The notes: generated by a model not told the origin, from the letters alone. Positions 1 to 8,131 are shown, numbered from the stretch's first letter. The stretch is DNA of 64,000 bases from Streptomyces sp. TP-A0356 (GCF_001417775.1 NZ_BBZJ01000017.1:1-64000), one strand, 5' to 3'. Translations and numbers: made by a program.

Positions 1-286
1 GTTTCCGACTCTATCAGATCTTCTCGATCCGATTCCCGGCCGGCGGGATTCGTCTCGGACCCGGGGCTATTCGCCTCGCGGCCTTTCGACATTCACTACG
101 TTAGCCGATTCCCGCCGCAGCTCATAATCGAGTTCCGGGAGTTCGAATTCGGACGTGCGGACACGTCGAAATCGCCCTCTGGGAGGGAGTCGTAATAGTG
201 GGTTTGCCGCTTCCGGCTGCTGGCAGAACGCCGTACCCGGTTCAAGCGGCTCGGAGTACATTACGCACCTTCCAGGGACGCGTCAA
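1..286 (-). promoter_or_regulatory. Probable rRNA operon promoter and leader (operon lies left of the window)
   Basis: On the minus strand a consensus-like promoter is visible: -35 TTGACG at 281-286, a 17-bp spacer and -10 TAATGT at 258-263. Further downstream, at 1-20, is GATCTGATAGAGTCGGAAAC, whose TAGAGT (8-13) is the typical -10 of Streptomyces rrn promoters. This phrase matches, from memory, the leader in front of Streptomyces 16S rRNA genes. The stretch is clearly less GC-rich than its surroundings and has no convincing ORF. I infer that a 16S-23S-5S operon begins just outside the window and runs leftward. The first promoter overlaps the end of the glycosylase gene by a few bases. Confidence 0.7.
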
Positions 287-924
287 GTTCGGCGCCGCCT
301 CGGCGTGTGGGCCCGGTAGGGACTCACCGTCGGATCATGGGCGATCCAGAAGCGCCACGGGTGGACGCCTCCGTCCCCGGCCACCCCCGTGCGCGGGCCG
401 CTGCGTACCTGGTCGGACGGCACCGCCGCACCGGTCAGGACACGCAACGGCGTCTCGCCCAGCGCACACGCGTCCGTGCCGTCGAGGGCGCGGTCCACGT
501 CCAGCGCCGTGGCCAGCCGTGCCGGGCCTTTGGCCAGTTCCTTGTCGTTCCGGGCCGAGAGCCGACGTGTGCGGGCGAGTTCGGCGCCCTCGGTGATCTC
601 GCCGGCCCGCAGCAGTACGGCGCTCGCCCGTCCTTCCGGACCGCACACCAGATTCATGCAGTGCCACATGCCATAGGTGAAGTAGACGTACACATGGCCG
701 GGCGGACCGAACATCACGTCGTTGCGGGCTGTGCGACCGCGATAGGCGTGGGAGCCGGGGTCGTCCGGGCCCTCGTACGCCTCGACCTCCGTGAGGCGCA
801 GTTCGATCGGACCGTCCGGGGTGGTACGGACGAGGAGGCGCCCCAGCAGATCGGGGGCGACCTCCAGTACAGGGCGGTCGAAGAACTCCCTGGGGAGCGG
901 CGTACGGTCGGGGGTCACGATCAT
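283..924 (-). CDS. DNA-3-methyladenine glycosylase (AAG/MPG family)
   Basis: Monofunctional DNA glycosylase of 213 residues that starts base-excision repair by removing alkylated purines such as 3-methyladenine. Family signatures are visible: the N-terminal PLPREFF and DLLGRLL segment, the EVEAY motif (residues 46-50) carrying the catalytic glutamate, HAYRG, the YVYFTYGMW core and the [12 protein letters not shown] substrate-pocket stretch. Length is normal for bacterial members. ATG start at 924. Its 3' end touches the -35 box of the putative rrn promoter, so the gene runs straight into the rrn leader. It is transcribed divergently from the spo0M-like gene. Function assignment is firm; the exact substrate range cannot be read from sequence. 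Confidence 0.95.
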   Translation of the reverse strand: MIVTPDRTPLPREFFDRPVLEVAPDLLGRLLVRTTPDGPIELRLTEVEAYEGPDDPGSHAYRGRTARNDVMFGPPGHVYVYFTYGMWHCMNLVCGPEGRASAVLLRAGEITEGAELARTRRLSARNDKELAKGPARLATALDVDRALDGTDACALGETPLRVLTGAAVPSDQVRSGPRTGVAGDGGVHPWRFWIAHDPTVSPYRAHTPRRRRT

Positions 925-1081
925 GGCGTACGAGCGTAGTCCAGACGGGTGTGTGTCAAAGGGTGGTCAAGAGTCCTCCCCCTTGGAAGGGTGAGGCGCG
1001 GAACCGGCCACGGGCCGGTTCGCGTATCTAGGACATCCAGCATCACGTGCGCATCACGGCGTCGCCCGGGAAGGAAGATTC

Positions 1082-1867
1082 ATGGGGTTCAAGCGGCTGC
1101 TCGCCAGTCTGGGAGCCGGCGGGGCTTCGGTCGAGACCGTACTGACCGAGGTCAATGTCGTGCCGGGCGGTGTCGTCCAGGGCGAGGTGCGGATCCAGGG
1201 CGGGTCCGTGAACCAGGCGATCCAGGGCCTGAACGTCGGTCTGCAGGCCAAGGTCGAGGTCGAGGGGCACGACGACACGGAGTACAAGCAGGACATCGAG
1301 TTCTCCAAGGTCCGGCTCGGCGGTGCCTTCGAGCTCCGGGCGGGGGCCGTGCACGCCGTACCGTTCGGGCTCGACATCCCCTGGGAGACCCCGGTCACCA
1401 TGATCGACGGGCAGGCGCTGCGCGGGATGCACATCGGCGTGACGACGGAGCTGGAGATCGCGCGTGCCGTCGACTCCGGCGATCTGGACCCGATCAATGT
1501 GCACCCGCTGCCGGCGCAGAAGGCGATCCTGGACGCCTTCGTCCAGCTGGGCTTCCGCTTCAAGACCGCGGACATGGAACGCGGTCACATCCGGGGGACG
1601 CGGCAACGGCTGCCGTTCTACCAGGAGATCGAGTTCTACCCGCCGTCGCAGTACCGTGGCCTGAACCAGGTGGAGTTGAGCTTCGTCGCGGACGAGCACG
1701 CGATGGACGTGGTTCTGGAGATGGACAAGAAGCCGGGTCTGTTCAGCGAGGGCAGCGACTCCTACCGCGCCTTCCAGGTCGGTCTGAACGACTTCCAGGG
1801 CACGGACTGGGCCGCATACCTCCATCAGTGGCTGTCGGAGGTCGGCAGCAAGCGCAGCTGGTTCTAG
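1082..1867 (+). CDS. spo0M: Spo0M-like sporulation protein (arrestin fold)
   Basis: 261-residue protein matching the Spo0M/SpoOM family, which is known from Bacillus as a sporulation-control protein and is common in Streptomyces. It opens with MGFKRLLASLGAGG and the VETVL stretch typical of the family, followed by an all-beta arrestin-like region (VVPGGVVQGEVRIQGG, then the EVEGHDD and YKQDIEF strands). No signal peptide or membrane segment is present, so it is likely cytoplasmic. ATG start with GGAAG about 6 nt upstream. It reads in the same direction as the PEBP-like gene 49 bp downstream and may be cotranscribed with it. The molecular role of the family is not settled. Confidence 0.88.
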   Translation: MGFKRLLASLGAGGASVETVLTEVNVVPGGVVQGEVRIQGGSVNQAIQGLNVGLQAKVEVEGHDDTEYKQDIEFSKVRLGGAFELRAGAVHAVPFGLDIPWETPVTMIDGQALRGMHIGVTTELEIARAVDSGDLDPINVHPLPAQKAILDAFVQLGFRFKTADMERGHIRGTRQRLPFYQEIEFYPPSQYRGLNQVELSFVADEHAMDVVLEMDKKPGLFSEGSDSYRAFQVGLNDFQGTDWAAYLHQWLSEVGSKRSWF

Positions 1868-1916
1868 GCTCGGGAGCGACTGGAACCAGTTGATCCACTG
1901 ACTTGGAGGTACCGAG

Positions 1917-2456
1917 GTGACCGAGTCCAAGAGGCGGCCACTGCCCCACGACTTCCATCCGCCCGTGCCGTCGTTCACGGTCACGAGCGAGGACGTCGAG
2001 CCGGGCGCCAGGCTCAAGGAGGCTCAGGTCCACGCCGCCGGGAACACCTCGCCGCAGCTGCGCTGGGAAGGCTTCCCGCCGGAGACGAAGAGCTTCGCCG
2101 TGACCTGCTACGACCCGGACGCCCCGACGGGCAGCGGGTTCTGGCACTGGGTCCTGTTCGACATCCCGGCCTCGGTGACGGAGCTGCCCGCCGGTGCGGG
2201 CAGCGGGAAGTTCGAGGGACTGCCCGAGGGTGCGGTCCACGCGCGCAACGACTACGGGACGAAGGACTTCGGCGGTGCCGCGCCGCCGCCCGGCGACGGG
2301 CCGCACCGGTATGTGTTCACGGTGTACGCGGTGGACCGGGAGAAGCTCGGTCCGGACTCGGACGCCTCTCCCGCGGTGGTCGGCTTCAATCTGCGCTTCC
2401 ACACGCTGGCGCGCACCCAGCTCATCGGTGAGTACGAGAACCCGGCCGCGGGCTGA
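1917..2456 (+). CDS. YbhB/YbcL-type PEBP (Raf kinase inhibitor-like) protein
   Basis: 179-residue cytosolic protein of the phosphatidylethanolamine-binding protein superfamily. The ligand-pocket motif is clear: TCYDPDAPTGSGFWHWVLFD at about residues 61-80, preceded by NTSPQLRW and followed later by GPHRYVFTVYAVD. GTG start with a strong Shine-Dalgarno (TTGGAGGT, 1903-1910). It follows spo0M by 49 bp and is closed by a strong terminator at 2493-2530, so the two genes probably form a transcription unit. The bacterial members have no agreed biochemical function; a ligand-binding role is inferred from the fold only. Confidence 0.9.
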   Translation: MTESKRRPLPHDFHPPVPSFTVTSEDVEPGARLKEAQVHAAGNTSPQLRWEGFPPETKSFAVTCYDPDAPTGSGFWHWVLFDIPASVTELPAGAGSGKFEGLPEGAVHARNDYGTKDFGGAAPPPGDGPHRYVFTVYAVDREKLGPDSDASPAVVGFNLRFHTLARTQLIGEYENPAAG

Positions 2457-2492
2457 CGTACGCGCTCGGAAGACTGACGTTCACCGAACGTT

Positions 2493-2540
2493 TGCCCGCC
2501 TCTGGTCTTGGAATTGATCAGAGGCGGGCAGTTTTTATTG
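2493..2540 (+). terminator. Rho-independent terminator after the PEBP-like gene
   Basis: A perfect 12-bp stem, TGCCCGCCTCTG (2493-2504) pairing with CAGAGGCGGGCA (2519-2530), with a 14-nt loop, is followed by GTTTTTATTG. The U-tract is unusually good for a Streptomyces terminator and marks the end of the spo0M/PEBP unit. Confidence 0.9.
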
Positions 2541-2621
2541 CGTTGTCCATCTCGGCGCGCCCGTCCAGAGTTGATCCAAGCCCGCCAGGGGGTGGGCAGG
2601 TGCACACGGGAGGTGGGCTGG

Positions 2622-3128
2622 ATGCGTGACACGCTTGTGCTGAACGCGAGCTTCGAGCCGCTGTCGACGGTGACGCTGAATCGAGCCGTCGTTCTGGTGC
2701 TGCAGGCCAAGGCCGTCGTGGAGCAGGCCCACCCCGAACTGCGTATGAGGGGCGCCGATGTCGACATACCGGCGCCCAGGGTCATCAGGCTCTGCAGATA
2801 TGTACGGGTGCCCTTCCGAAGACAAGCTCCGTGGTCGAGGCGGGGTGTCCTGGTGCGGGACCGGCACAGGTGCGCGTACTGCGGGCGGCGGGCGACGACC
2901 GTGGACCACGTGGTGCCGCGGTCGCAGGGTGGTGCCGACTCCTGGCTGAACACGGTGGCCTCGTGCGCCGAGGACAATCACCGCAAAGCGAACCGTACTC
3001 CGGAGCAGGCGGGGATGCCGCTGCTGCGGCAGCCCTTCGAGCCGACGCCCGCGGATGCGATGCTGCTGGCGCTGGGGCACGACGAGTTCGAGGCGCTGCC
3101 GGAGTGGCTGGCACAGTCGGCCGCCTAA
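2622..3128 (+). CDS. HNH endonuclease domain protein
   Basis: 168-residue protein with a C-terminal HNH nuclease fold: CAYC (about residues 83-86), then VDHVVPRSQGG (catalytic DH), LNTVASC and the EDNHRKAN segment with the last metal-binding His/Asn. The N-terminal MRDTLVLNASFEPLS region is typical of the widespread actinobacterial HNH family that is often chromosomal and not tied to restriction. ATG at 2622 is chosen because GGGAGGTG lies 7-8 nt upstream; an upstream in-frame extension would run through the terminator. The stop codon TAA abuts a perfect 27-bp tandem duplication. The physiological target is unknown. Confidence 0.88.
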   Translation: MRDTLVLNASFEPLSTVTLNRAVVLVLQAKAVVEQAHPELRMRGADVDIPAPRVIRLCRYVRVPFRRQAPWSRRGVLVRDRHRCAYCGRRATTVDHVVPRSQGGADSWLNTVASCAEDNHRKANRTPEQAGMPLLRQPFEPTPADAMLLALGHDEFEALPEWLAQSAA

Positions 3129-3181
3129 GAGCTCCTCGTACGGCCGTGCAGAGGAGAGCTCCTCGTACGGCCGTGCAGAGG
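3128..3181. repeat. Perfect 27-bp tandem duplication at the HNH stop codon
   Basis: Two identical 27-bp copies (3128-3154 and 3155-3181), each beginning AGAGCTCCTCGTACGG and ending GTGCAGAGG, lie head to tail. The first base is the last base of the HNH stop codon. The unit contains the self-complementary TCGTACGGCCGTGC region. Confidence 0.9.
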
Positions 3182-3200
3182 CCACGCGCACCGACGTGGG

Positions 3201-3237
3201 ACTGGGGCCTGCCCTCCTTCGGGAGGCGGGCCCCAGT
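3201..3237. terminator. Bidirectional hairpin between HNH and SPFH genes
   Basis: ACTGGGGCCTGCCCTCC (3201-3217), loop TTCG, then GGAGGCGGGCCCCAGT (3222-3237) form a long GC-rich stem-loop with one or two imperfections. It sits between two convergent genes and can serve both strands. Confidence 0.8.
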
Positions 3238-3257
3238 GTCGTACGCTCGCTGTCCTG

Positions 3258-4223
3258 TCAGTCGATGGACGGCCGCTCGCGGCGCTCCGTGCTCGTGCCG
3301 CCGTTGGTGCCGGAGGACCCGGAGCCGCTGCTGCCCGAACCGCCGCCCATCGGGCCGAAGTTGCCGATCGCGCCGGAGAGGCCCTTCAGGGCGTCGCCGA
3401 TCTCGCTCGGGACGATCCAGAGCTTGTTGGCGTCGCCCTCGGCGATCTTCGGGAGCATCTGGAGGTACTGGTAGGAGAGCAGCTTCTGGTCGGGGTCGCC
3501 GGCGTGGATGGACTCGAAGACCGTACGGATCGCCTGGGCCTCGCCCTCGGCGCGCAGGGCCGCGGCCTTCGCCTCACCCTCGGCCCGCAGGATCTGGGAC
3601 TGCTTCTCACCCTCGGCGGTGAGGATGGCGGCCTGGCGCGTACCTTCGGCCGTGAGGATCGCGGCGCGCTTGTCACGGTCGGCGCGCATCTGCTTCTCCA
3701 TCGAGTCCTGGATGGAGGTGGGCGGCTCGATGGCCTTCAGTTCGACGCGGTTGACGCGGATGCCCCACTTGCCGGTGGCCTCGTCGAGGACGCCGCGCAG
3801 CGCCGCGTTGATCTCCTCGCGGGAGGTCAGGGTGCGCTCCAGGTCCATGCCGCCGATGATGTTGCGGAGCGTGGTGACGGTGAGCTGCTCGATCGCCTGG
3901 ATGTAGCTGGCGACCTCGTAGGTGGCGGCCCGTGCGTCGGTCACCTGGTAGTAGATGACGGTGTCGATGTTGACGACCAGGTTGTCCTGGGTGATCACCG
4001 GCTGTGGCGGGAACGGCACGACCTGTTCGCGCAGGTCGATGCGGTTGCGGATGGAGTCGATGAACGGGACCACGATGTTCAGGCCCGCGTTCAGCGTCCG
4101 TGTGTAGCGGCCGAAGCGCTCGACGATGGCCGCGCTCGCCTGTGGAATGACCTGGATCGTCTTGATCAGGGCGATGAAGACCAACACCACCAGAATGATC
4201 AGGACGATGATGATCGAGCCCAT
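3258..4223 (-). CDS. SPFH/band-7 (stomatin-like) membrane protein
   Basis: 321-residue stomatin/prohibitin-family protein. Residues 1-25 form a single hydrophobic anchor (MGSIIIVLIILVVLVFIALI), followed by the SPFH domain (IPQASAAIVERFGRY through NRVELKAIEPP). A charged helical region then has several AAILTAEG-like repeats (about residues 180-230) that mediate oligomerisation in relatives, and the tail is Gly/Ser-rich and low-complexity. ATG start with GGGGAG upstream. It lies downstream of an NfeD gene on the same strand; NfeD/SPFH pairs are a conserved partnership in membrane microdomains. Function is inferred as a membrane scaffold or quality-control factor. Confidence 0.92.
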   Translation of the reverse strand: MGSIIIVLIILVVLVFIALIKTIQVIPQASAAIVERFGRYTRTLNAGLNIVVPFIDSIRNRIDLREQVVPFPPQPVITQDNLVVNIDTVIYYQVTDARAATYEVASYIQAIEQLTVTTLRNIIGGMDLERTLTSREEINAALRGVLDEATGKWGIRVNRVELKAIEPPTSIQDSMEKQMRADRDKRAAILTAEGTRQAAILTAEGEKQSQILRAEGEAKAAALRAEGEAQAIRTVFESIHAGDPDQKLLSYQYLQMLPKIAEGDANKLWIVPSEIGDALKGLSGAIGNFGPMGGGSGSSGSGSSGTNGGTSTERRERPSID

Positions 4224-4356
4224 CGTGACTCCCCGTACCCCTTCTCCGCCTTGGAACCGTGTGGAAGATCTTATGGTGCTTCAAGATCTTGCTGGTCGAG
4301 TCTGACAGACCCTCGCACTCCTCGTGGGCTGTTCGGTCCAGTTGCGTCCTACGAGG

Positions 4357-4785
4357 TCACATGACGATCGCCGTGGCGCCCTCGATGTCCACGACGTCCA
4401 CTTCCTGGCCTACTTCATAGGCGAGTTCGGTGTTGAGGGCGCGCGCCGACCAGATCTCTCCGGCGAGTTTGATCCGGCCGCCGTTGCCGTCGACGCGTTC
4501 CAGGACGACGGCCTGCTTGCCCTTCAACGCATCGATTCCCGTGGCGAGTCGGGGCCGCTGTGCGCCGTGCCGGGCGGCGATGGGTCGGACCACGGCGATG
4601 AGCGCGACCGAGACGACCGCGAAGACCACGACCTGGAGGACGGCGCCACCGCCCATGCCCCCGACGACCGCGGCCGCGACGGCGCCCGCCGCGAGCATGC
4701 CGAGCTCCGGCAGCGTGGTGATCACGAGCCCGATGCCGAGCCCTGCCGCGCCGATCAGCCACCACACCCACGCGTCGATGTTCAC
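4357..4785 (-). CDS. NfeD family membrane protein
   Basis: 142-residue short-form NfeD: N-terminal hydrophobic segments (AWVWWLIGAAGLGIGLVIT, and GAVAAAVVGGMGGGAVLQVVVFAVVSVALIAVV) followed by a C-terminal OB-fold domain (GIDALKGKQAVVLERVDGNGG to VDVVDIEGATAIV). It lacks the ClpP-like protease domain of long NfeD. GTG start. There is no clear Shine-Dalgarno, and a TACCAT -10-like box lies about 9 nt upstream, so a leaderless transcript is possible. It precedes the SPFH gene by 133 bp, its expected functional partner. Confidence 0.88.
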   Translation of the reverse strand: MNIDAWVWWLIGAAGLGIGLVITTLPELGMLAAGAVAAAVVGGMGGGAVLQVVVFAVVSVALIAVVRPIAARHGAQRPRLATGIDALKGKQAVVLERVDGNGGRIKLAGEIWSARALNTELAYEVGQEVDVVDIEGATAIVM

Positions 4786-4921
4786 ATGGTCATGGTAGGA
4801 CCGCGGGTACGGTCGCGGACAGGGCGCCGACCGGACGCGAGGGACTCCCTATCGGCTTCGCCGGCGCACGGGTTGACGGATGTCCCGCGGGCGCGCCCCG
4901 TGGGCCCCGGTGGTCCCGGCG

Positions 4922-5719
4922 TCAGGACAGGGGCAGTCCCTGGGCCGTCCAGCGCTCGCCGACCTGCTCGACGACGAGCGGGAGGCCGAAGCAGAGGGAG
5001 AGGTTGCGCGAGGTCAGCTCCAGCTCCAGCGGGCCCGCGGCGAGCACTTTGCCCTGGCGGATCATCAGGACGTGGGTGAAGCCGGGGGCGATCTCCTCGA
5101 CATGGTGGGTGACCATGATCATGGAGGGGGCGATCGGGTCCCGGGCGAGGCGGCCGAGACGGCGTACGAGGTCCTCGCGGCCACCGAGGTCGAGGCCGGC
5201 GGCGGGCTCGTCGAGCAGCAGCAGCTCGGGGTCGGACATCAGGGCGCGGGCGATGAGGGTGCGCTTGCGCTCGCCCTCGGAGAGGGTGCCGAACCTGCGG
5301 TCGAGGTACTCGTTCATGCCGAGGCGGTCGAGGAAGGCACGGGCGCGCTGCTCGTCGACGTCCTCGTACTCCTCCTGCCAGCCGGCCGTCATGCCGTACG
5401 CGGCGGTCAGCACGGTCTGCAGGACGGTCTGGCGCTTGGGGAGCTTCTCCGCCATGGCGATGCCGGCCATGCCGATGCGGGGGCGCAGCTCGAAGACGTC
5501 GGTGCCGGGCTTGCCGAGGGTCTCGCCGAGGATGGTGGCGGTGCCCTTGGTGGGGAAGAGGTAGCTGGAGGCGACGTTCAGGAGGGTCGTCTTGCCGGCG
5601 CCGTTGGGGCCGAGGATCACCCAGCGCTCGCCCTCCTTGACCGACCAGGAGACCTCCTCCACCAGAGCCCGGCCCTCGCGGACCACGGATACGTCCTCCA
5701 GCTCCAGAACATCGCTCAT
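4922..5719 (-). CDS. ABC transporter ATP-binding protein without a nearby permease
   Basis: 265-residue ABC ATPase: Walker A GPNGAGKTT, Q-loop region, signature LSEGERKR, Walker B LLLLDEPAAGLD and the switch histidine in VTHHVEEI. The ATG at 5719 begins MSDVLELEDVSVV, the natural start; the open frame continues upstream only because of base composition. It has no transmembrane domain and no permease gene adjacent. Such solitary ATPases (related to the YlmA/YclH type) are common in actinobacteria. Its partner and substrate cannot be told from this window. Confidence 0.88.
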   Translation of the reverse strand: MSDVLELEDVSVVREGRALVEEVSWSVKEGERWVILGPNGAGKTTLLNVASSYLFPTKGTATILGETLGKPGTDVFELRPRIGMAGIAMAEKLPKRQTVLQTVLTAAYGMTAGWQEEYEDVDEQRARAFLDRLGMNEYLDRRFGTLSEGERKRTLIARALMSDPELLLLDEPAAGLDLGGREDLVRRLGRLARDPIAPSMIMVTHHVEEIAPGFTHVLMIRQGKVLAAGPLELELTSRNLSLCFGLPLVVEQVGERWTAQGLPLS

Positions 5720-5848
5720 GAGCGCGTTGTCTCCCCTTGCAGTGTGGCCAGTGTCGGCTCTCGCGTACGCCTGTGGGCGCGGTCCGCCACGCCGGTGGGC
5801 GCAGCCCCCCAAGAAATCTACGCCACCGGTCGCCCGGTCCATTCCATA

Positions 5849-5894
5849 GGTCCGGTCCTCAGAGCTCCGAAGGTCCGGTCCTTGGAGCTCCGAA
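5849..5894. repeat. 23-bp tandem direct repeat
   Basis: Two copies, 5849-5871 and 5872-5894, share GGTCCGGTCCT then GAGCTCCGAA and differ at only two positions. The second copy overlaps the left arm of the palindromic element. Confidence 0.85.
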
Positions 5895-6074
5895 CAGAAT
5901 GGGCGCCCGGCTCGCGGCGCCTGGCACGCACTCCCCGAGCTCTTCGAGCAGAGGGGACCCCCAGCCGCGTTGCCGGAAGGCCCTGGTCGCTCCGCCACGA
6001 GGACCTTCCGGCGCCTTGCGATCGCACGCACCAGACGCCGCGAGCTGATCGGACTCCCATTCTGTTCGGAGCTC
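5885..6074. repeat. Large inverted-repeat (MITE-like) element
   Basis: A perfect 19-bp terminal inverted repeat, GAGCTCCGAACAGAATGGG, occupies 5885-5903 and, in reverse orientation, 6056-6074. Similarity continues inward with gaps: GCTCGCGGCGCCTGG on the left against GCTCGCGGCGTCTGG in the reverse complement of the right arm. The centre has a second stem, GCCGGAAGG against CCTTCCGGC, so the whole stretch can fold as a cruciform. It encodes no transposase. A third copy of the 19-bp arm is at 41308. Non-autonomous mobile element is an inference; a long-lived intergenic palindrome is the alternative. Confidence 0.65.
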
Positions 6075-6088
6075 TTAGGGTGGGGGGC

Positions 6089-6871
6089 ATGCTCTCGGAA
6101 CCACGCTCAGGACGGCTGGCCGCATGGGGGAACGCCTTGCTGGCCGGACTTGTTTCGCCGGACGACGCCGCGTCCGCCATTGTCGGGGAGGATGCCGTGC
6201 ACCGGGTCGAGGGGCTGCCGGGTGAGTCAGTGCCCGTCGGTCTCACGCTCGCGCTGGGGCGGCTGCGCAGGCTCGGGGTGAGTGGGCTGCGGGTCGCGCT
6301 GCCGGCGCCGGGACATCCGCTGGGTCTGAGCGGTCCGCCGGAGTTCAACGCGCGGGCGATCGACGCCGAGGAGGCGGTGGTCTGCCACGGGGCCGCGTTC
6401 GGGCTGGTGCCGGAGGTGTACGAGGCCGGGCCGGACGGCGATGTGCATGTCGAGGTCGTCTGGCACTGTCTGCCCGTGCGGGAGGCGCCGCCCGCCGATG
6501 TGCCGTCGCTGGGGGAGGCCGAGCGGGAGCTGGCGGAGGCGCTGCGCGAGGCGACCGAGATGCTGGCGCGGCTGGACGTGGCCGGGTCGGGGCCGGCGGC
6601 GGAGGCGGCGATCGACGCGTACCGGGCGCGGGCCGAGCGGGGGCAGGAGCTGCTCGCTCCGGGGTATCCGCCACGGGCCGCGCGGGTGCTGGAGCTGGCG
6701 CAGCGGGTGGGGTTGCTGATCTCGGTGGCGTACGAGAACGGGCACGGGGGTGCGGTGAGCGCCTCCGAGATGGCCGCGCGGGCGCAGGCGCTGCGGCCGG
6801 TGGAGCGGACGGCTCGGCGGGCGCAGGTCGCGGCGTACAACTCCGTGGTGGAGCGGCGGGAGATGGGGTGA
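6089..6871 (+). CDS. Conserved hypothetical protein (260 aa)
   Basis: I do not recognise a domain. The 260-residue product starts MLSEPRSGRLAAWGNALLAG with ATG 15 bp after the right arm of the palindromic element. The first half is alternating alpha/beta (VPVGLTLALGRLRRLGVSGL, LRVALPAPGHPLGLSGPPEF). The second half is rich in long charged helices (SLGEAERELAEALREATEML, then a final helix ending ERREMG). There is no signal peptide or membrane segment. Homologues of this type are, from memory, restricted to Streptomyces and relatives. It stands alone in its orientation, between the ABC ATPase and the chaplin gene. Confidence 0.75.
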   Translation: MLSEPRSGRLAAWGNALLAGLVSPDDAASAIVGEDAVHRVEGLPGESVPVGLTLALGRLRRLGVSGLRVALPAPGHPLGLSGPPEFNARAIDAEEAVVCHGAAFGLVPEVYEAGPDGDVHVEVVWHCLPVREAPPADVPSLGEAERELAEALREATEMLARLDVAGSGPAAEAAIDAYRARAERGQELLAPGYPPRAARVLELAQRVGLLISVAYENGHGGAVSASEMAARAQALRPVERTARRAQVAAYNSVVERREMG

Positions 6872-6892
6872 CCGGGGGTTCGCGTTGCCCGG

Positions 6893-7010
6893 GGGTGAGG
6901 TCACCGTCCCTGGGGCTGCGCCCCCAGACGTCCTGGTCGGGCTGACGGCCTCGTCTTGTCGGCCTGACGGCCTCGTCCGCGAACGCCGGACGGGCTGGAG
7001 ACACCTGGAC
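6893..7010. repeat. Streptomyces-type interspersed intergenic repeat
   Basis: The stretch carries CCCTGGGGCTGCGCCCCCAG, a hairpin, and then CGAACGCCGGACGGGCTGG. These two phrases recur in intergenic regions of many Streptomyces genomes (recalled, not searched here). GACGGCCTCGTC-like pieces are repeated three times between. Probably a REP-like or terminator-derived repeat. Confidence 0.5.
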
Positions 7011-7030
7011 TGGACTGACATGTACGACTG

Positions 7031-7062
7031 ACCGGCCTCCCAGGAGTGCCTGGGAGGCCGGT
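7031..7062 (-). terminator. Terminator of the chaplin gene
   Basis: ACCGGCCTCCCAG (7031-7043) pairs perfectly over 13 bp with CTGGGAGGCCGGT (7050-7062), with a 6-nt loop. It lies 27 bp beyond the chaplin stop codon and also faces the end of the 260-residue hypothetical gene. Confidence 0.85.
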
Positions 7063-7088
7063 GTGGTCAAGGGTGCGGCCTCGACGCG

Positions 7089-7334
7089 TCAGTGGTTGAT
7101 GCCCAGGTTGCCGAAGGCCGGGTTCAGGACGCCGATCACGTTCACGGTGTTGCCGACCGCGTTCACGGGGACGTGGACCGGGGCCTGGATGACGTTGCCC
7201 GAGACGACACCCGGGGAGCCCACGGCTTTGCCGTCGGCGTGCGCCCCCTCGGTGGCGGAGGCGAGACCGGCACTGGCGGCGACCAGACCACCGGCCACCA
7301 TCGTGACGGCTACGGCCTTCTTCAGGTTCTTCAC
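7089..7334 (-). CDS. chpE: Short chaplin, cysteine-free (ChpE type)
   Basis: 81-residue secreted amyloid-forming surface protein. Residues 1-27 are a signal peptide (MKNLKKAVAVTMVAGGLVAA, cleavage after ASA). The mature part is one chaplin domain: GKAVGSPGVVSGNVIQAPVH followed by VPVNAVGNTVNVIGVLNPAF and GNLG. Most short chaplins have two cysteines in this domain; here none is present, which matches S. coelicolor ChpE, as does the position next to a NarL-type two-component system. Chaplins coat aerial hyphae and make them hydrophobic. The start has a good GGAGAGG upstream, and the gene has its own promoter space and terminator. Confidence 0.9.
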   Translation of the reverse strand: MKNLKKAVAVTMVAGGLVAASAGLASATEGAHADGKAVGSPGVVSGNVIQAPVHVPVNAVGNTVNVIGVLNPAFGNLGINH

Positions 7335-7489
7335 TTCTGAGCCCTCTCCTTACGATCACTGCGGCAGGCGCCGCAGCACGCCTTGGAGAACGCCTGGGTC
7401 CGACCGAGGATGCGCCGTACGAGGGACATACACCCGACGGTATGAATCTCAGCCCGGTGCGAAACCTTCCACGGGGCGCCCGGATCCCG

Positions 7490-8131
7490 TCAGCCGTCCA
7501 CCCCGTGGCGTACGGCCCACAGGGCGGCCTGGGTGCGGTCCGCCAGGTCGAGCTTCATCAGGATGTTGGAGACATGGGTCTTCACCGTCTTCTCCGACAG
7601 CACCAGCGCGCGGGCGATCTCCCGGTTCGACCGGCCGTCCGCGATCAGGCCCAGTACCTCCCGCTCGCGCTCGGTGAGCGAACCGGCTCTCCCCTGGCCC
7701 GGGTTGGCCTCCTCCTGGGACAGCAGCGCGCCCGCGACCTCCGGCTGGAGCAGGATGTGCCCCGCGTGCACCGAGCGGATGGCTCCGGCGAGCGCGTCGG
7801 GGTCCACGTCCTTGTAGACGTAACCGGCGGCGCCCGCGCGCAGGGCGGGAACCACCGTGCGCTGCTCGGTGAAGCTGGTGACGATGAGCACGCGCGCGGG
7901 GTTGTCGAGTTCGCGGAGCTTGCGCAGCGCGTCGATACCGTCCATGCCCGGCATCCTGACGTCCATGAGGACGACGTCGGGCTTCAGCTCCTCGGCACGG
8001 GCGACGCCCTCCGCGCCGTCGGAGGCCTCTCCGACGACCTGGATGTCGTCCTGCACCTCCAGGAAGGTGCGCAGACCGCGGCGGACCACCTGGTGGTCGT
8101 CGACGAGCAGCACCTTGATTGCGTCAGCCAC
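7490..8131 (-). CDS. NarL/FixJ-family response regulator
   Basis: 213-residue regulator: receiver domain (residues 5-120) with the acidic pocket VDDHQ, phosphoacceptor Asp in DVVLMDVRMPGMDG, Thr/Ser in VTSFTE and Lys in YVYKDV, followed by a LuxR-type helix-turn-helix (LTEREREVLGLIADGRSNRE to VKTHVSNILMKL). It overlaps the upstream sensor kinase gene by 8 bp, so the pair is translationally coupled. It likely controls genes on phosphorylation by that kinase. Target genes are not evident; proximity to the chaplin gene does not prove control. Confidence 0.93.
   Translation of the reverse strand: MADAIKVLLVDDHQVVRRGLRTFLEVQDDIQVVGEASDGAEGVARAEELKPDVVLMDVRMPGMDGIDALRKLRELDNPARVLIVTSFTEQRTVVPALRAGAAGYVYKDVDPDALAGAIRSVHAGHILLQPEVAGALLSQEEANPGQGRAGSLTEREREVLGLIADGRSNREIARALVLSEKTVKTHVSNILMKLDLADRTQAALWAVRHGVDG

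Larger units (their letters stand above)
5720..6088. other. Gene-free 369-bp interval carrying a palindromic element
   Basis: The space between the divergent ABC ATPase gene and the 260-residue hypothetical gene holds no convincing gene. It contains a 23-bp direct repeat and a large imperfect inverted repeat, described separately, which fill most of 5849-6074. Confidence 0.8.
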
